Of a DNA stretch of 64,000 nucleotides, positions 51,919 to 61,118 are shown one piece after another. The position numbers were made by a program, and so were the translations under genes. The DNA is taken from assembly GCF_006151805.1 (NCBI RefSeq), contig NZ_VDDA01000001.1, positions 372,001 through 436,000 of the forward strand. Direction: 5' to 3'. The notes under the pieces were generated by a model. That model saw only the letters and a program-made list of their open reading frames with translations. It was not told the DNA's origin and made no database searches. The stretch is from Methylobacterium terricola (GTDB taxonomy: Bacteria; Pseudomonadota; Alphaproteobacteria; Rhizobiales; Beijerinckiaceae). The first letter of the stretch is position 1; every line of letters begins with the position of its first letter.

Positions 51919-52457
51919 CGAACGGGGGCTCCGCCGGCGGGCGGCAGGGATGCGGGGGCGGCAGGCTCGAGGGCGGAGGGCTCGAGGGCAGAGGGCTCGA
52001 GGGATTGGCCGACGATCAGGCGCATGGCGCGCTCGATCGGGATGCGGGCGCGCCCGTCGGGCAGGGGGGCGTAGGTGGTGAGGTCCGCCTTCTCCCGCGC
52101 CTCCAGCCGGGCGAGGTCCTCGTAGGGCGCGCCCTGGAGGTTGGGCGGCGGCGGCTGCACCTTCGCCGTCTGCTGCGGGGTGAGGCGCGGGGTGTCGGCG
52201 ACGTGCCAGGCACCGAACAGGTGCATCATCAGCCCCACCGCGGTGATGGCGGCGGCGACCGAGGCGGCGAGGCCCGCGACCACGTAGGCGGTGCGGCGGA
52301 CGTCGACATCCTCCGCCTCGAACCCCTCCGGGTTGTGCGGGCCGTCGTCGGGCTGGGCCGGCGGAGCCGGGCGCCTGAAGCCGGAGAGGCGCAGCAGGCC
52401 CGCCGCGGCGAGGGCCGGCAGCAGCGCGAAGGGGCCGGGCCGTGTGGTGTCGCTCAC
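51915..52457 (-). CDS. Single-helix membrane protein of the Act-caa3 cluster, unknown function
   Basis: 180 residues from a GTG. A Pro-rich N-terminus, one membrane helix (about 57-80: [20 protein letters not shown]), then a soluble part ([34 protein letters not shown]) and a C-terminal [17 protein letters not shown] repeat encoded by 15-bp tandem repeats near 51965-52008. The phrase [23 protein letters not shown] part resembles segments found in small SCO/cox-associated proteins, with no confident family. It overlaps both neighbours by 4 bp, so it belongs to the respiratory operon. Confidence 0.7.
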   Translation of the reverse strand: MSDTTRPGPFALLPALAAAGLLRLSGFRRPAPPAQPDDGPHNPEGFEAEDVDVRRTAYVVAGLAASVAAAITAVGLMMHLFGAWHVADTPRLTPQQTAKVQPPPPNLQGAPYEDLARLEAREKADLTTYAPLPDGRARIPIERAMRLIVGQSLEPSALEPSALEPAAPASLPPAGGAPVR

Positions 52458-53512
52458 GAGACGCGTCCCCGCAGGCGGCGATCCACCGGGCCGTAGAGGC
52501 CGCCGGCGACGCCCACCACGCCGATCACCGCCAGCGCATCGGCCCAGGTGAAGCGGAAGGCGCCGCGGAAGCCCGGCGTGACGAGCCAGAACATCTCGGC
52601 CCCGTGCAGCAGGAGGATCAGGAGGGCGATGCCGGCGAGCAAAGCCGGCCGTCCGGCATTGCGGCGCGGCACCAGGACGAGGGCGGCGAGCACCATCACG
52701 CCGACGCCGAGCCACACCCCCAGGCGACCGAGCGCCCCGTCGCGGGCGAGGTACCAGCGCGCCTCCTCGGGCAGGTTGGCCGACCAGACCGTGAGATACT
52801 GCGCGGCGTGGACGAAGCCCCAGATCGCGAGCAGCACCAGAATCGGATCGGCGAAGGCGGCGGCGGTGCGCTGGTCGCGCCCCGGTCGGCCGGAGGAATC
52901 GCGGGCCGCGATCAGGGCCGCGGCCGAGACGGCGAGGCCGGCCTGGATCGTCATCACCAGGAGGCCGAAGGCCGTCGAGGCGAGGCCGGGATCGGCCGAT
53001 TGCACCCAATCCTCCGCCGCCAGGGTGCCGGTGACCGTGGTGAGGATCAGGCCGAGGATGGCGCGGCTCCGGCGCTGCCCCGCCGCCGGGCTGCCTGCTT
53101 CCGCCGCCGGGCGCCGGAAGGTGTCGGCGAGCCAGAGCCAGACCGCCAGGTAGGCGAGGCTGCGCAGGATGAAGAAGGCGGGGGTGAACCACGCGCCCGC
53201 GAAGGCGGTGCGCGGGGGAGCCCCCCGGTCCCACGGATAGAGCCCATTGAGGCTGAGCAGCACCGGCAGCAGCAGCAGGCCGGCGATCGGCAGCAGGCCG
53301 AGCAGGCGACGCAGGGACGCCGCCATCGGGCCGGCGGCAAAGCCCGCGAGTTCGAGCCCCATCAGCAGCGGCAGCGCGCCCGCCGGCAGGGCCACCAGCA
53401 CCAGCCAGGCCGCGAGGTAGGACGGCATCACCGGGGTGCCGGAGGCGCCGGCGAGCGCGCAGATCCCGAGAGCCGCCACGCCGAGCACGAGGGAGATCGG
53501 GCGCCGGCTCAT
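52454..53512 (-). CDS. actF: Alternative complex III membrane subunit ActF
   Basis: 352 residues, about ten membrane helices, Trp-rich loops (NGLYPWDRGAPPRTAFAGAW, AAEDWVQSADPGLASTAFG, VHAAQYLTVWSANLPEEARW). This pattern and its position after ActE identify ActF, a smaller membrane partner of ActC in the quinol-oxidising complex. No cofactor motif. The identification rests on context and general pattern more than on a single motif. Confidence 0.78.
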   Translation of the reverse strand: MSRRPISLVLGVAALGICALAGASGTPVMPSYLAAWLVLVALPAGALPLLMGLELAGFAAGPMAASLRRLLGLLPIAGLLLLPVLLSLNGLYPWDRGAPPRTAFAGAWFTPAFFILRSLAYLAVWLWLADTFRRPAAEAGSPAAGQRRSRAILGLILTTVTGTLAAEDWVQSADPGLASTAFGLLVMTIQAGLAVSAAALIAARDSSGRPGRDQRTAAAFADPILVLLAIWGFVHAAQYLTVWSANLPEEARWYLARDGALGRLGVWLGVGVMVLAALVLVPRRNAGRPALLAGIALLILLLHGAEMFWLVTPGFRGAFRFTWADALAVIGVVGVAGGLYGPVDRRLRGRVS

Positions 53513-54060
53513 CGTCTGTCTCCCGGCCGGGCGGCGCGGCTCGCGGCCGCGACCGCGGCCTGGTCCTCCGCCGGCAGGCTCGCCAGCGTGACCCCCTGGC
53601 TTAGCTGGAGCGCGCGGATATACGCGACGATGGCCCAGCGGTCGGCCGGCGGCACCTGGGCGCCGTAGGAGAGCATGTTGCCTTTGCCGTTGCTGATCAC
53701 GTCGTAGAAATGTTGCGCTGGCGCCGCGCGCAGGCGCGCCTCGCCGAGCGCGGGCGGGCGCGGATAGCCGCGCTGCACGATCATGCCGTCGCCGAGCCCG
53801 GCGGCGCCGTGGCAGGGGGTGCAGAACACCTCGTAGCGCTCCTGGCCCCGCGCCAGCAGGGCGGGGGTCGCGGAGGCCGGCTGCGGCACCGGCCGGTCCG
53901 GCGCCGCCCGGGCGACGGTGCCGGGGGCGGGCAGGCGCATCGTCTGTCCCTTCGGGAAGAACGGGTTCGCGTCCCAGGTCTTGGACTTGGGCTGGCTCAC
54001 CATGTTGGCCTGGTCGCAGGCGGCGAGCGCGAGCGGGAACAGGAGGAGGAGGCGCTTCAC
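53509..54060 (-). CDS. actE: Alternative complex III monohaem cytochrome c ActE (lipoprotein)
   Basis: 183 residues from a GTG. Lipoprotein signal with lipobox LALAAC-D, then a class I cytochrome c with CTPCHG (about 81-86), GLGDGMIVQRGYPRPP and an axial Met candidate in GNMLSYGAQV. Probably the periplasmic exit point of electrons from the complex to the caa3 oxidase. Overlaps the ActC-ActD gene and actF by 4 bp each. Confidence 0.9.
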   Translation of the reverse strand: MKRLLLLFPLALAACDQANMVSQPKSKTWDANPFFPKGQTMRLPAPGTVARAAPDRPVPQPASATPALLARGQERYEVFCTPCHGAAGLGDGMIVQRGYPRPPALGEARLRAAPAQHFYDVISNGKGNMLSYGAQVPPADRWAIVAYIRALQLSQGVTLASLPAEDQAAVAAASRAARPGDRR

Positions 54061-56051
54061 AGCGGCACCCTCCGGACCATCAGGGGCCGTCCCTCGGGCA
54101 GCCGCGCCAGGGCCTGCTCGATCCGGGCCGGATCGAAGCGCGGGCCGGCCGCCTCGAGGGTGAGGAAGAAGCGGTCCTCGCTCGCGCGGACGAACCCCGG
54201 GATCGCGAAGGCCGGATGGTTGAGCCGCGGCAGGCGGTTCTGGAACAGCAAGGCCAGCACGGTCGCCAGCCCGCCGCAGAGCGTGCCGAACGACACGCTC
54301 GGCACCAGGAAGGACTGCCAGGAGAAGCGGGGTCGTCCGCCGACATCGAACACGTAATCGAAGCCGGTGGCGTAGAGGCACAGGGCCATGAAGGCGGCAA
54401 AGCCGGCGAGCGCCGCCCCGAGGGCGAGGAGCGGCAGGATCCCGGCCGGGCGCCCGAGGAGGTCGGCGGCGCGGCTCATCGGGACCGGACCGTAGGTCTC
54501 GATCCGGGCGCCGAAATCGCGCGCCTTCAGCGCCTGCACCGCCGTTGCGAGGTCGCCGGCCTCGTCGAACTCGGCGCTGACGCCCCAGAGCGGCGCCTCC
54601 GCGGTCTCGGCGAGCGTCGGGGCCGGCCCGCCGCTCGGCCGCCCGTCCGGATGGCTCTCGGCGAAGCGCTTGGTCTCGGCGATCGACACCATCGGCAGGG
54701 TGCGCAAGCCGAGAAGCAGCAGGGCCAGGAACAGCCCGATCGAGCCGGCCAGCGTCGCCAGACCCCACGCGCCCATGGAATAGGGATGGGCGGAGGAGGG
54801 CAGGAAGTCGTGGCTGAGCGTCACGACCAGCAGCATGAAATGGTCGCCGAAGCTGCCGATCGCGGCGGCGAGGCCGACGAGCGCCACGACGAGGCCGGAG
54901 CGGCGGAGCTTCGAGACCCAGAACAGCTGCACCGGCAGCAGCGCGAAGACCACGATGAGCCAGAACGCCCAGGCATGCGTGCCCGAGAGGCGCCGCACCA
55001 GCACCGCCCGGTCATAGGCGTCGCCGTGCAGGAGGCTGGAGAAGATCTCCGTGGCGTAGCAGTAGGTCGAGGCGAGGCCCAAACCCAGCATCAGCCGCGC
55101 CAGCAGGGCGATGTGGCGGTCGGTGATCAGCGCCTCGAGCCCGAGGGCGCGACGCACCAGCACCGTCAGCGCCGCCGTGACGCCGACGCCCGAGAGCAGC
55201 GAGGCGGCGAGGAACGTGACCGGCAGGAGCGTGTCGTGCCAGCCCGGCAGCACCGAGCCGGACAGCATCACCGAGGCGCCGGTCTGGAGCGAGACGACGA
55301 GGACGAGGGCCAGCCCCGAGAGGGTGCGGGTGGCGAGGAGCCAGCGCTCCCAATGCGTCGAGGCCCCGCGCCAGCCGAGCGCCAGGAGGCCGTAGGCCTG
55401 CGCCTTCAGGAGCGTCGATCGCCGGCGCCGGCCGCGCCCCTCGTCGGTCTCCCGGATCTCGCCCTGCACCGCCTCGAAGGCGCGGTCGCGCAGGGCGGCG
55501 AAATCGGGCAGCAGGCCGACATACCACAGGCCGAGGCACACCCCCAGGAAGCTGATGATGTCGATCGCGTCCCAGACCAGCGGCGAGCGGAATTGCGGCC
55601 ACAGCGCCAGGGTGTTGGGGTAGGGCAGGGTCCAGTAGAACACCCAGGGCCGCCCGAGATGGATGATCGGGTAGAGGGCGGCGGCCGCCGCGGCCAGGAT
55701 CGCCGTGGTCTCGGCGATGCGGTCTATCCCGGAGCGCCAGGCCGCGCCGGAGAGCCGCAAGGTCGCGGAGGTCAGCAGCGCCCCGCAGGCGATGCCGATC
55801 CACCAATCGTAGGCGACGATGTCGAGCGCCCAGACGACCGGGTTGTTGTTGTGCCAGATGCCGACGCCGTTGAGGAGCAGCCAGGCCAAGGCCGCGGCGA
55901 ACACGCCCAGCAGCCCGCAGGCCCCCGCGAAGGCGATCCACCACGCCCGCGACCGGGTGCGGGCGGAGGCGCCGGTGACCGCGCGGCCGATCGAGGCGAA
56001 GTCTTCGTCGGCGCCGAGCAGGCCGGCGCGGGGATTCAGGGCGCCGCTCAC
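54057..56051 (-). CDS. Fused ActC-ActD: NrfD-type quinol-binding membrane subunit plus DUF3341 domain
   Basis: 664 residues from a GTG. Residues about 1-470 are an NrfD/ActC-type integral protein with about ten helices (GIWHNNNPVVWALDIVAYDW, HLGRPWVFYWTLPYPN, VSLQTGASVMLSGSVLPGW). From about 485 on it is ActD/DUF3341 (APLWGVSAEFDEAGDLATAV) with two more helices and the C-terminal soluble strand VRASEDRFFLTLEA. In the usual alternative complex III these are separate genes; here no stop separates them. ActC oxidises quinol. The gene overlaps actB and actE by 4 bp. Confidence 0.88.
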   Translation of the reverse strand: MSGALNPRAGLLGADEDFASIGRAVTGASARTRSRAWWIAFAGACGLLGVFAAALAWLLLNGVGIWHNNNPVVWALDIVAYDWWIGIACGALLTSATLRLSGAAWRSGIDRIAETTAILAAAAAALYPIIHLGRPWVFYWTLPYPNTLALWPQFRSPLVWDAIDIISFLGVCLGLWYVGLLPDFAALRDRAFEAVQGEIRETDEGRGRRRRSTLLKAQAYGLLALGWRGASTHWERWLLATRTLSGLALVLVVSLQTGASVMLSGSVLPGWHDTLLPVTFLAASLLSGVGVTAALTVLVRRALGLEALITDRHIALLARLMLGLGLASTYCYATEIFSSLLHGDAYDRAVLVRRLSGTHAWAFWLIVVFALLPVQLFWVSKLRRSGLVVALVGLAAAIGSFGDHFMLLVVTLSHDFLPSSAHPYSMGAWGLATLAGSIGLFLALLLLGLRTLPMVSIAETKRFAESHPDGRPSGGPAPTLAETAEAPLWGVSAEFDEAGDLATAVQALKARDFGARIETYGPVPMSRAADLLGRPAGILPLLALGAALAGFAAFMALCLYATGFDYVFDVGGRPRFSWQSFLVPSVSFGTLCGGLATVLALLFQNRLPRLNHPAFAIPGFVRASEDRFFLTLEAAGPRFDPARIEQALARLPEGRPLMVRRVPL

Positions 56052-59023
56052 AGCGTCCTCCCGGGCTTCACGGAGGCATCCTCGACCAGCCGGGCGAGGT
56101 AGGTGGTGCGCGGCTTGGTGTTGAGCTCGGCGAGCAAACCGTAATTGCGCGGATCGGCGGCGGCGGCCGCGACCCGGCTGCCGGAATCGCGCAGGTCGCC
56201 GAAGGTGATCGCCCGGGTCGGGCAGGCGCCCTGGCAGGCGGTCTCGACCGCGCCGTCGGGGATCGGGGCGTGGTCGCCCTTGGTCGAATCGATGCGCGCC
56301 GCCGCGATGCGCTGGACGCAGTAGGTGCATTTCTCCATCACGCCGCGGGCCCGGACGGTGACCTCCGGGTTGCGCTGCTGCTGCTGCACCGGCGCCATGT
56401 CGCCGGAATAGTCGAGGTAGTTGAAGCGCCGGACCTTGTACGGGCAGTAGCTCGAACAGGCCCGCGTCCCGACGCAGCGGTTGTAGACCATGAGGTTCAG
56501 CCCCTCGCGGTCGTGGACCGTGGCCTCGACCGGGCAGCCGACCTCGCACGGCGCCTGCTCGCAATGCATGCACGGCACCGGCATGAAGTGGGTCTTCGGG
56601 GCGTCGATCCCGCCCTCGTAGTAGCGGTCGATCCGCAGCCAGTGCAGCCAGCGGCCGAGGGCCACCTCCTCCTTGCCGACCACCGGGATGTTGTTCTCGG
56701 ACTGGCAGGCGGTGACGCAGGCGTTGCAGCCGATGCAGGCATCGAGGTCGATCACCATGCCCCAGGCGCGCTCGGTCGCGTAGCGCCCGCTGGCTGAGGT
56801 CGGGGCCGGAGGATACAGCGAGGGCAGGGCCTCGCGGGAGGCGACCGGGGCCGTGGCGCCGACCGCCTGCACGCGCACGAAGTCGTGCCCCTCCATGGTG
56901 CCGTGATCCTGCGTCGTCACCGGCGCCGCCTTGCGGCCGGTGGCGGCGAGCGTCGCCTCGGCGAGGCGCCAAGGCGTGGCGCTGCTCCGCATCGGATAGG
57001 CGTCGTAGCCGATCCCGTCGGCCAGTTGCTCCGGCGTCCGGCGGCCGTAGCCGAGGCCGACGGTGATGGCATGGTCGGCCTGGCCCGGCTGGATCCAGAC
57101 CGGTCCCTCGATCCGCCGGCCCTCGGCCTCCAGGGTGACGACGTCGCCCTGCTTGAGATCCTCGCGCTCGGCGAGCATCGGGCTCACCGCGATCGCGTTG
57201 CCCCAGACCAGCTTGGTCAGCGGCTTCGGCAGTTCCTGCAGCCAGGCGAGGTTGGCGAGGCTCCCGTCCCACACCGTGGGGTCGGGCCGGAACAGCACCT
57301 CGACCCGCCGGGCCGGGCCGGCCGGCGAGGCCGCGGGGCGGGGCGGGGCGGCCGGCGCCGCCAGCGGCGTGCCGGTGGTCTCGGGCGCAAACGCGGTGTC
57401 GGCGAGGAAGCCGGCCTGCAGGAAGGCGTCGCGCCGGGCCTGCCACCCGGCATCATCCTCGCCCAGCCGGCGCCAGTGGGCGTCGAACAGGGCGCGGCCG
57501 TCCTTGGCCTCGGCATCGGTGAGGATCGACAGGATCTCCGGCACCGACCGGCCGTCATAGAGCGGGCGGATCGTCGGCTGGATCAGCGTCACCGTCCCGT
57601 CGAGGGAGCGGGCATCGCCCCACGCCTCGAGCGGGTGGGCGAGCGGCAGGTTCCAGTCGCAGTGGAAGGCGGTCTCGTCCTGGTAGAGCCCGGCATGGAT
57701 CTTGAGCGGCACCCGGCCCAAGGCCTCCAGGAAGCCGAGGTCGCCCGGGGCGTCGTAGACCGGGTTGACGTCGAGCATCACCAGGACCTGCACCTCGCCC
57801 CGGCGCATCGCGTCAGTGAGGGCCGACAGGGGCTCTGCGTCGAGAACCGGGACCGGCGCGGTGTGGAAGACGGTGCGGCCGGCATTGCCCAACGCCGCGT
57901 TCAGCCGGTGGACCTGGGCCAGCAGTTCCGGCCCTCCTTGCGCGCCGGCGAGCACGATGCCGTTGCCCCGCGCCGCGTTCAGCGCCGAGAAGGCCTGGTC
58001 GCGCCAGGACGCGGCCGGGCCGGCTTGCATCGACGGCGCGCCGCCCCCGGCCTGGGCCAGGAGGTCGCGCACGATCCCGTCCAGCCCGTCCGAGCCGAGG
58101 CTGAGCGGCGCATCGGCCTTGGCCGAGGTCAGGCTCGGGCTCGGGCCGGCATGGTGGAGGGCGAGGAGCCGCCCCTCGGCGGCAGCCTTGCGGCGGGCGT
58201 CGATCCAGTCCCGCGCTTGGCCGACCTGGCCCGGGCCGGGATCGAGCAGGTCGCCGTCGAGGGAAACGACGACCTTGGCCTGGTCGAAGCGCCAGCGGGT
58301 CTCGAGCGGGCGGCCATGGGCGAGCCGGGTGCCCTCGTAGAGCGCGTCCCGCCCGACCGGGGCGGAGACGTGCCAGCGCATCGCCGGAAAATCCCGGCGC
58401 ATGGCGGAGATGTGCGCCGCGAGCGACGGCGAGGTCACCGGACCGGTGAGGAGGTGCAGCCCCCGCCCGCCATTCGTCGCCTTGAGCGCCGCGAAGCGCC
58501 CGGTCATCGCGGCGCGGAACGCCTGCCACGCGCTCGGCCGGCCGAGATGTTGCGGGGTCTGGAGCCGGAACGGGTCGTAGAGCCCGAGCACCGAGGCCTG
58601 CCCGAACACGTCGGTGCCGCCGCGGCTCCACGGGTGCTCGGCATTGCCCTCGATCTTGAGCGGGCGGCCGTTGCGGGTGGTGACGGTGATGCCGTTGGCG
58701 AACCCGTCGGTCAGCGCCGCCGAGGCGTAGGCGAGGGGCGCCCCCAGGACGATCCGCTCGGGCTGGCGGACGTAGGGAACCTCCTCCTTGCGGCCGTCCG
58801 GCTGGCCGCAGGCGGCGAGCCCGCTCATCGCGAACGAGGCGGCCATCAGCTTGAGGAAGCCGCGCCGGTCGGGCGCGGCGGCGAGCCGCGCCGCGGCCGG
58901 GTACTCGGTGTCGAGGAAGGCCCGGAACTCGGGCGAATCCGCCACCGCGTCGAGGCTGCGCCAGAAGGCCGGGCCGTCGCCGGCGGCGAGGCGGGCGCGG
59001 AGCGCGCCGATGTCGTCACTCAT
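56048..59023 (-). CDS. actB: Alternative complex III iron-sulfur subunit ActB
   Basis: 991 residues. After about 50 residues a twin-arginine signal (RRGFLKLMAAS, Arg53-Arg54) with a lipobox-like LAAC at 72. Residues about 80-730 are a molybdopterin-oxidoreductase fold without obvious cofactor ligands, as known for ActB. The C-terminal ferredoxin part has four cysteine clusters (CIGCNACVTAC, CMHCEQAPCEVGCP, CVGTRACSSYCPYK, CTYCVQR with CQGACP) for three 4Fe-4S and one 3Fe-4S or similar centres. Transfers electrons from quinol to ActA/ActE haems. Confidence 0.95.
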   Translation of the reverse strand: MSDDIGALRARLAAGDGPAFWRSLDAVADSPEFRAFLDTEYPAAARLAAAPDRRGFLKLMAASFAMSGLAACGQPDGRKEEVPYVRQPERIVLGAPLAYASAALTDGFANGITVTTRNGRPLKIEGNAEHPWSRGGTDVFGQASVLGLYDPFRLQTPQHLGRPSAWQAFRAAMTGRFAALKATNGGRGLHLLTGPVTSPSLAAHISAMRRDFPAMRWHVSAPVGRDALYEGTRLAHGRPLETRWRFDQAKVVVSLDGDLLDPGPGQVGQARDWIDARRKAAAEGRLLALHHAGPSPSLTSAKADAPLSLGSDGLDGIVRDLLAQAGGGAPSMQAGPAASWRDQAFSALNAARGNGIVLAGAQGGPELLAQVHRLNAALGNAGRTVFHTAPVPVLDAEPLSALTDAMRRGEVQVLVMLDVNPVYDAPGDLGFLEALGRVPLKIHAGLYQDETAFHCDWNLPLAHPLEAWGDARSLDGTVTLIQPTIRPLYDGRSVPEILSILTDAEAKDGRALFDAHWRRLGEDDAGWQARRDAFLQAGFLADTAFAPETTGTPLAAPAAPPRPAASPAGPARRVEVLFRPDPTVWDGSLANLAWLQELPKPLTKLVWGNAIAVSPMLAEREDLKQGDVVTLEAEGRRIEGPVWIQPGQADHAITVGLGYGRRTPEQLADGIGYDAYPMRSSATPWRLAEATLAATGRKAAPVTTQDHGTMEGHDFVRVQAVGATAPVASREALPSLYPPAPTSASGRYATERAWGMVIDLDACIGCNACVTACQSENNIPVVGKEEVALGRWLHWLRIDRYYEGGIDAPKTHFMPVPCMHCEQAPCEVGCPVEATVHDREGLNLMVYNRCVGTRACSSYCPYKVRRFNYLDYSGDMAPVQQQQRNPEVTVRARGVMEKCTYCVQRIAAARIDSTKGDHAPIPDGAVETACQGACPTRAITFGDLRDSGSRVAAAAADPRNYGLLAELNTKPRTTYLARLVEDASVKPGRTL

Positions 59024-59679
59024 CGGTGGCAGATCCCGCATTCGGTCAGCCGCTCGCCGCCGCGGATATGGTACTGGTGCACCAGTTCCGGCCCGAGCGT
59101 GGCCTGGTTGGCCGGCGGGGTCCAGGTCATGTTGAGGATCTGGTCCTTCGGCCGCACGTATTTCTCGGGGTTGCGGTGGCAATCGAGGCAGAAGCTCATC
59201 TCGAAGGCATTGGCCCGGTAGGTGAGCTGCATGTCGGTGACGCTGCCGTGGCAGGTCGAGCAGCCGATGCCGTTGGTCACGTGGACCGCGTGATTGTAGT
59301 AGACGTAGCCCGGCAGCTTGTTGAGGCGGGTCCAGACCAGCGGCTGATCCTTGGCGTAGCTGGCGCGCACCGGCTCCAGCATGTCCGAGCCGGACCAGAT
59401 CTGCGTGTGGCAGGTCATGCAGGTATGGGTCGGCGGGATGCCGGCGGTGGCCTGGGTCTCGACCGTGGTGTGGCAGTAGCGGCAATCGATCTTCAGCTCG
59501 CCCGCATGGTGCTTGTGGCTGAACGGCACCGGCTGGGCCGGCGCCACCCCGACGCCCGTGACGTAGGAGGAACGCACCAGCCCGGCCCCCACCACCGGCA
59601 GGGCCGCCAGGCAGGCGGCGCCGGTGAGCAGGGCGAGGCGCAGGAGGGCGTCGGCGCCCGGGGCGAAGAGCTGACGCAC
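59020..59679 (-). CDS. actA: Alternative complex III pentahaem cytochrome c ActA
   Basis: 219 residues. One N-terminal membrane anchor (about 13-35), then a periplasmic domain with five haem sites: CRYCH, CMTCH, CSTCH, CLDCH and CGICH, as expected for ActA, plus extra His for bis-His ligation (HKHHAG, NHAVHV). First gene of the act-cta cluster, overlapping actB by 4 bp. Matured by the Ccm system. Confidence 0.95.
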   Translation of the reverse strand: MRQLFAPGADALLRLALLTGAACLAALPVVGAGLVRSSYVTGVGVAPAQPVPFSHKHHAGELKIDCRYCHTTVETQATAGIPPTHTCMTCHTQIWSGSDMLEPVRASYAKDQPLVWTRLNKLPGYVYYNHAVHVTNGIGCSTCHGSVTDMQLTYRANAFEMSFCLDCHRNPEKYVRPKDQILNMTWTPPANQATLGPELVHQYHIRGGERLTECGICHR

Positions 59680-59926
59680 GGGTTCAGGCCTCGCCTCGGA
59701 GAGGGGCCGGACGCCCCTCGGCCGGGCGTCCCTGGCCCGAGACGACTGTCATGTGTCGCACGCCGTTCTCGCTCTGCCGTGGCCGCCCTGTTCGGAACGA
59801 TGCCAAGCTAGGTGGCGCAGGGCTCGGCCATGGCCAGAGGTGGCGTGAGGATGAAAACCGGGTGCGACAGCGTGGTCGCGATCCGGTGGCCGCCGATCCC
59901 CGTGCGGCTGCGGTGCCGCTCCCGCC

Positions 59927-60415
59927 TCATGAGGGGTCGGGAACCGCCCTCACCATCAGGGCCGCCCGGGCGCCGTAGCCCGGGGGTGCGGCCTGCGGGA
60001 CCGCCTGGAAGCCGTGGCGGCGCCAGAATCCGGCGGCATCCCCGACCGCGACCAGCACCGCCTCGGGCAGGCGGCGGCGCGCCGCCTCACCGAGCATCAG
60101 CCCGACGATCGCGGCGGCGGCGCCGCGCCCCCTGGCCCGCGGGTCCAGCGCGACGTCGTGGATGCACCAGGCCTCCGCCGGCTCGGGCAGGGCGCCCACC
60201 AGCGTGTCGAGATCCGGCACCGACCGCGCCCGCCAGGGATGGCCGACGGCGTAGCCGACGAGCCCGTCCTCCGCCGCGAGGGCGAAGCAGCCCTCGGGGC
60301 ACAGGGACAGGCGCTCGGCCATCACCGCGTCGTCCTCCGGGTAGTCCGGGTGGATGCGCGCGGCGAGGTGGGAGGCGGCGGGAAGGTCCGGCGCCCGTAA
60401 CGGGCGCCAGCGCAA
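59927..60415 (-). CDS. GNAT family N-acetyltransferase
   Basis: 162 residues. The acetyl-CoA-binding motif A is RARGRGAAAAIVGLMLGEA (about 92-110), preceded by the beta-4 strand CIHDVALDP, and followed by FWRRHGFQAV. It transfers an acetyl group to an unidentified amine. It lies 11 bp downstream of the PRC-barrel gene on the same strand and may be cotranscribed. Confidence 0.88.
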   Translation of the reverse strand: MRWRPLRAPDLPAASHLAARIHPDYPEDDAVMAERLSLCPEGCFALAAEDGLVGYAVGHPWRARSVPDLDTLVGALPEPAEAWCIHDVALDPRARGRGAAAAIVGLMLGEAARRRLPEAVLVAVGDAAGFWRRHGFQAVPQAAPPGYGARAALMVRAVPDPS

Positions 60416-60426
60416 GGACAGCTCGC

Positions 60427-61056
60427 TCAGCGGGCGGCCTCGTACTTGAAGTCCGGCGCGGCCTGGAGCTGCGCCTTGGTCAGCCGCACCTCGGCCTCCG
60501 CCACCGTGCCGTCGCCGGTCGCCAGCACCGTGGCGCGGCCTCGCGCCGGGTCCGGGGCCGCGACCGAGCCGGTGGCGTCGTCGACGGTCCCGCTGCGCTT
60601 GGCCGGCACGGCGGCGAGCGCCTGGTCGGTCACGGCGGCGCCCGGCATGGTCTGCGGGCCGGCCGTCGCCGCGGCGGCGTCGCTCGGCGCCCGGTCCGGC
60701 GTGGTGTGGGAGGGCGGCGCCGCGGCGGCGGCGGCCCGCCCGGTGTTCCAGGCGAGCGCGTCGAACGGCACCGCGACCGATTTCTGGCCGATGCCGAGGA
60801 AGCCGCCGACGCCGATCACCACCGCGCGCACCCGGCCGTCCTCGGTGAGCAGCACGTCCTCGATCTCGCCGACCCGGACGTGGTCCATCCCGATCACCTT
60901 GACGCCGACGAGCTTCGAGGCCCGGAGGCTGCCGGGCTCCGGCCGGGTGAGGAAGCCCGCCGCGGGATTGGCGGGCGGCGCCGGCTGCTGGGCGAGGGCG
61001 GGGGCGGCGGCCAACATGGCGGCGAGGGGCAGCAGGGTGCGCAAGGCGGCGCGCAT
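60427..61056 (-). CDS. Exported PRC-barrel domain protein
   Basis: 209 residues with a signal peptide (MRAALRTLLPLAAMLAAAPA, cleavage near ALA-QQ). PRC barrel at about 42-105 (LRASKLVGVKVIGMDHVRVG, EIEDVLLTEDGRVRAVVIGV), an Ala/Pro linker and a basic C-terminus with a weak repeat of the barrel. Periplasmic PRC-barrel proteins are common in this group; function unknown. Confidence 0.85.
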   Translation of the reverse strand: MRAALRTLLPLAAMLAAAPALAQQPAPPANPAAGFLTRPEPGSLRASKLVGVKVIGMDHVRVGEIEDVLLTEDGRVRAVVIGVGGFLGIGQKSVAVPFDALAWNTGRAAAAAAPPSHTTPDRAPSDAAAATAGPQTMPGAAVTDQALAAVPAKRSGTVDDATGSVAAPDPARGRATVLATGDGTVAEAEVRLTKAQLQAAPDFKYEAAR

Positions 61057-61118
61057 GGTGAATCTCCGGCGATTTCTGAAAGGGCGTCAGGCACTCAACG
61101 GGGCCGGGGCGAAGCGGT

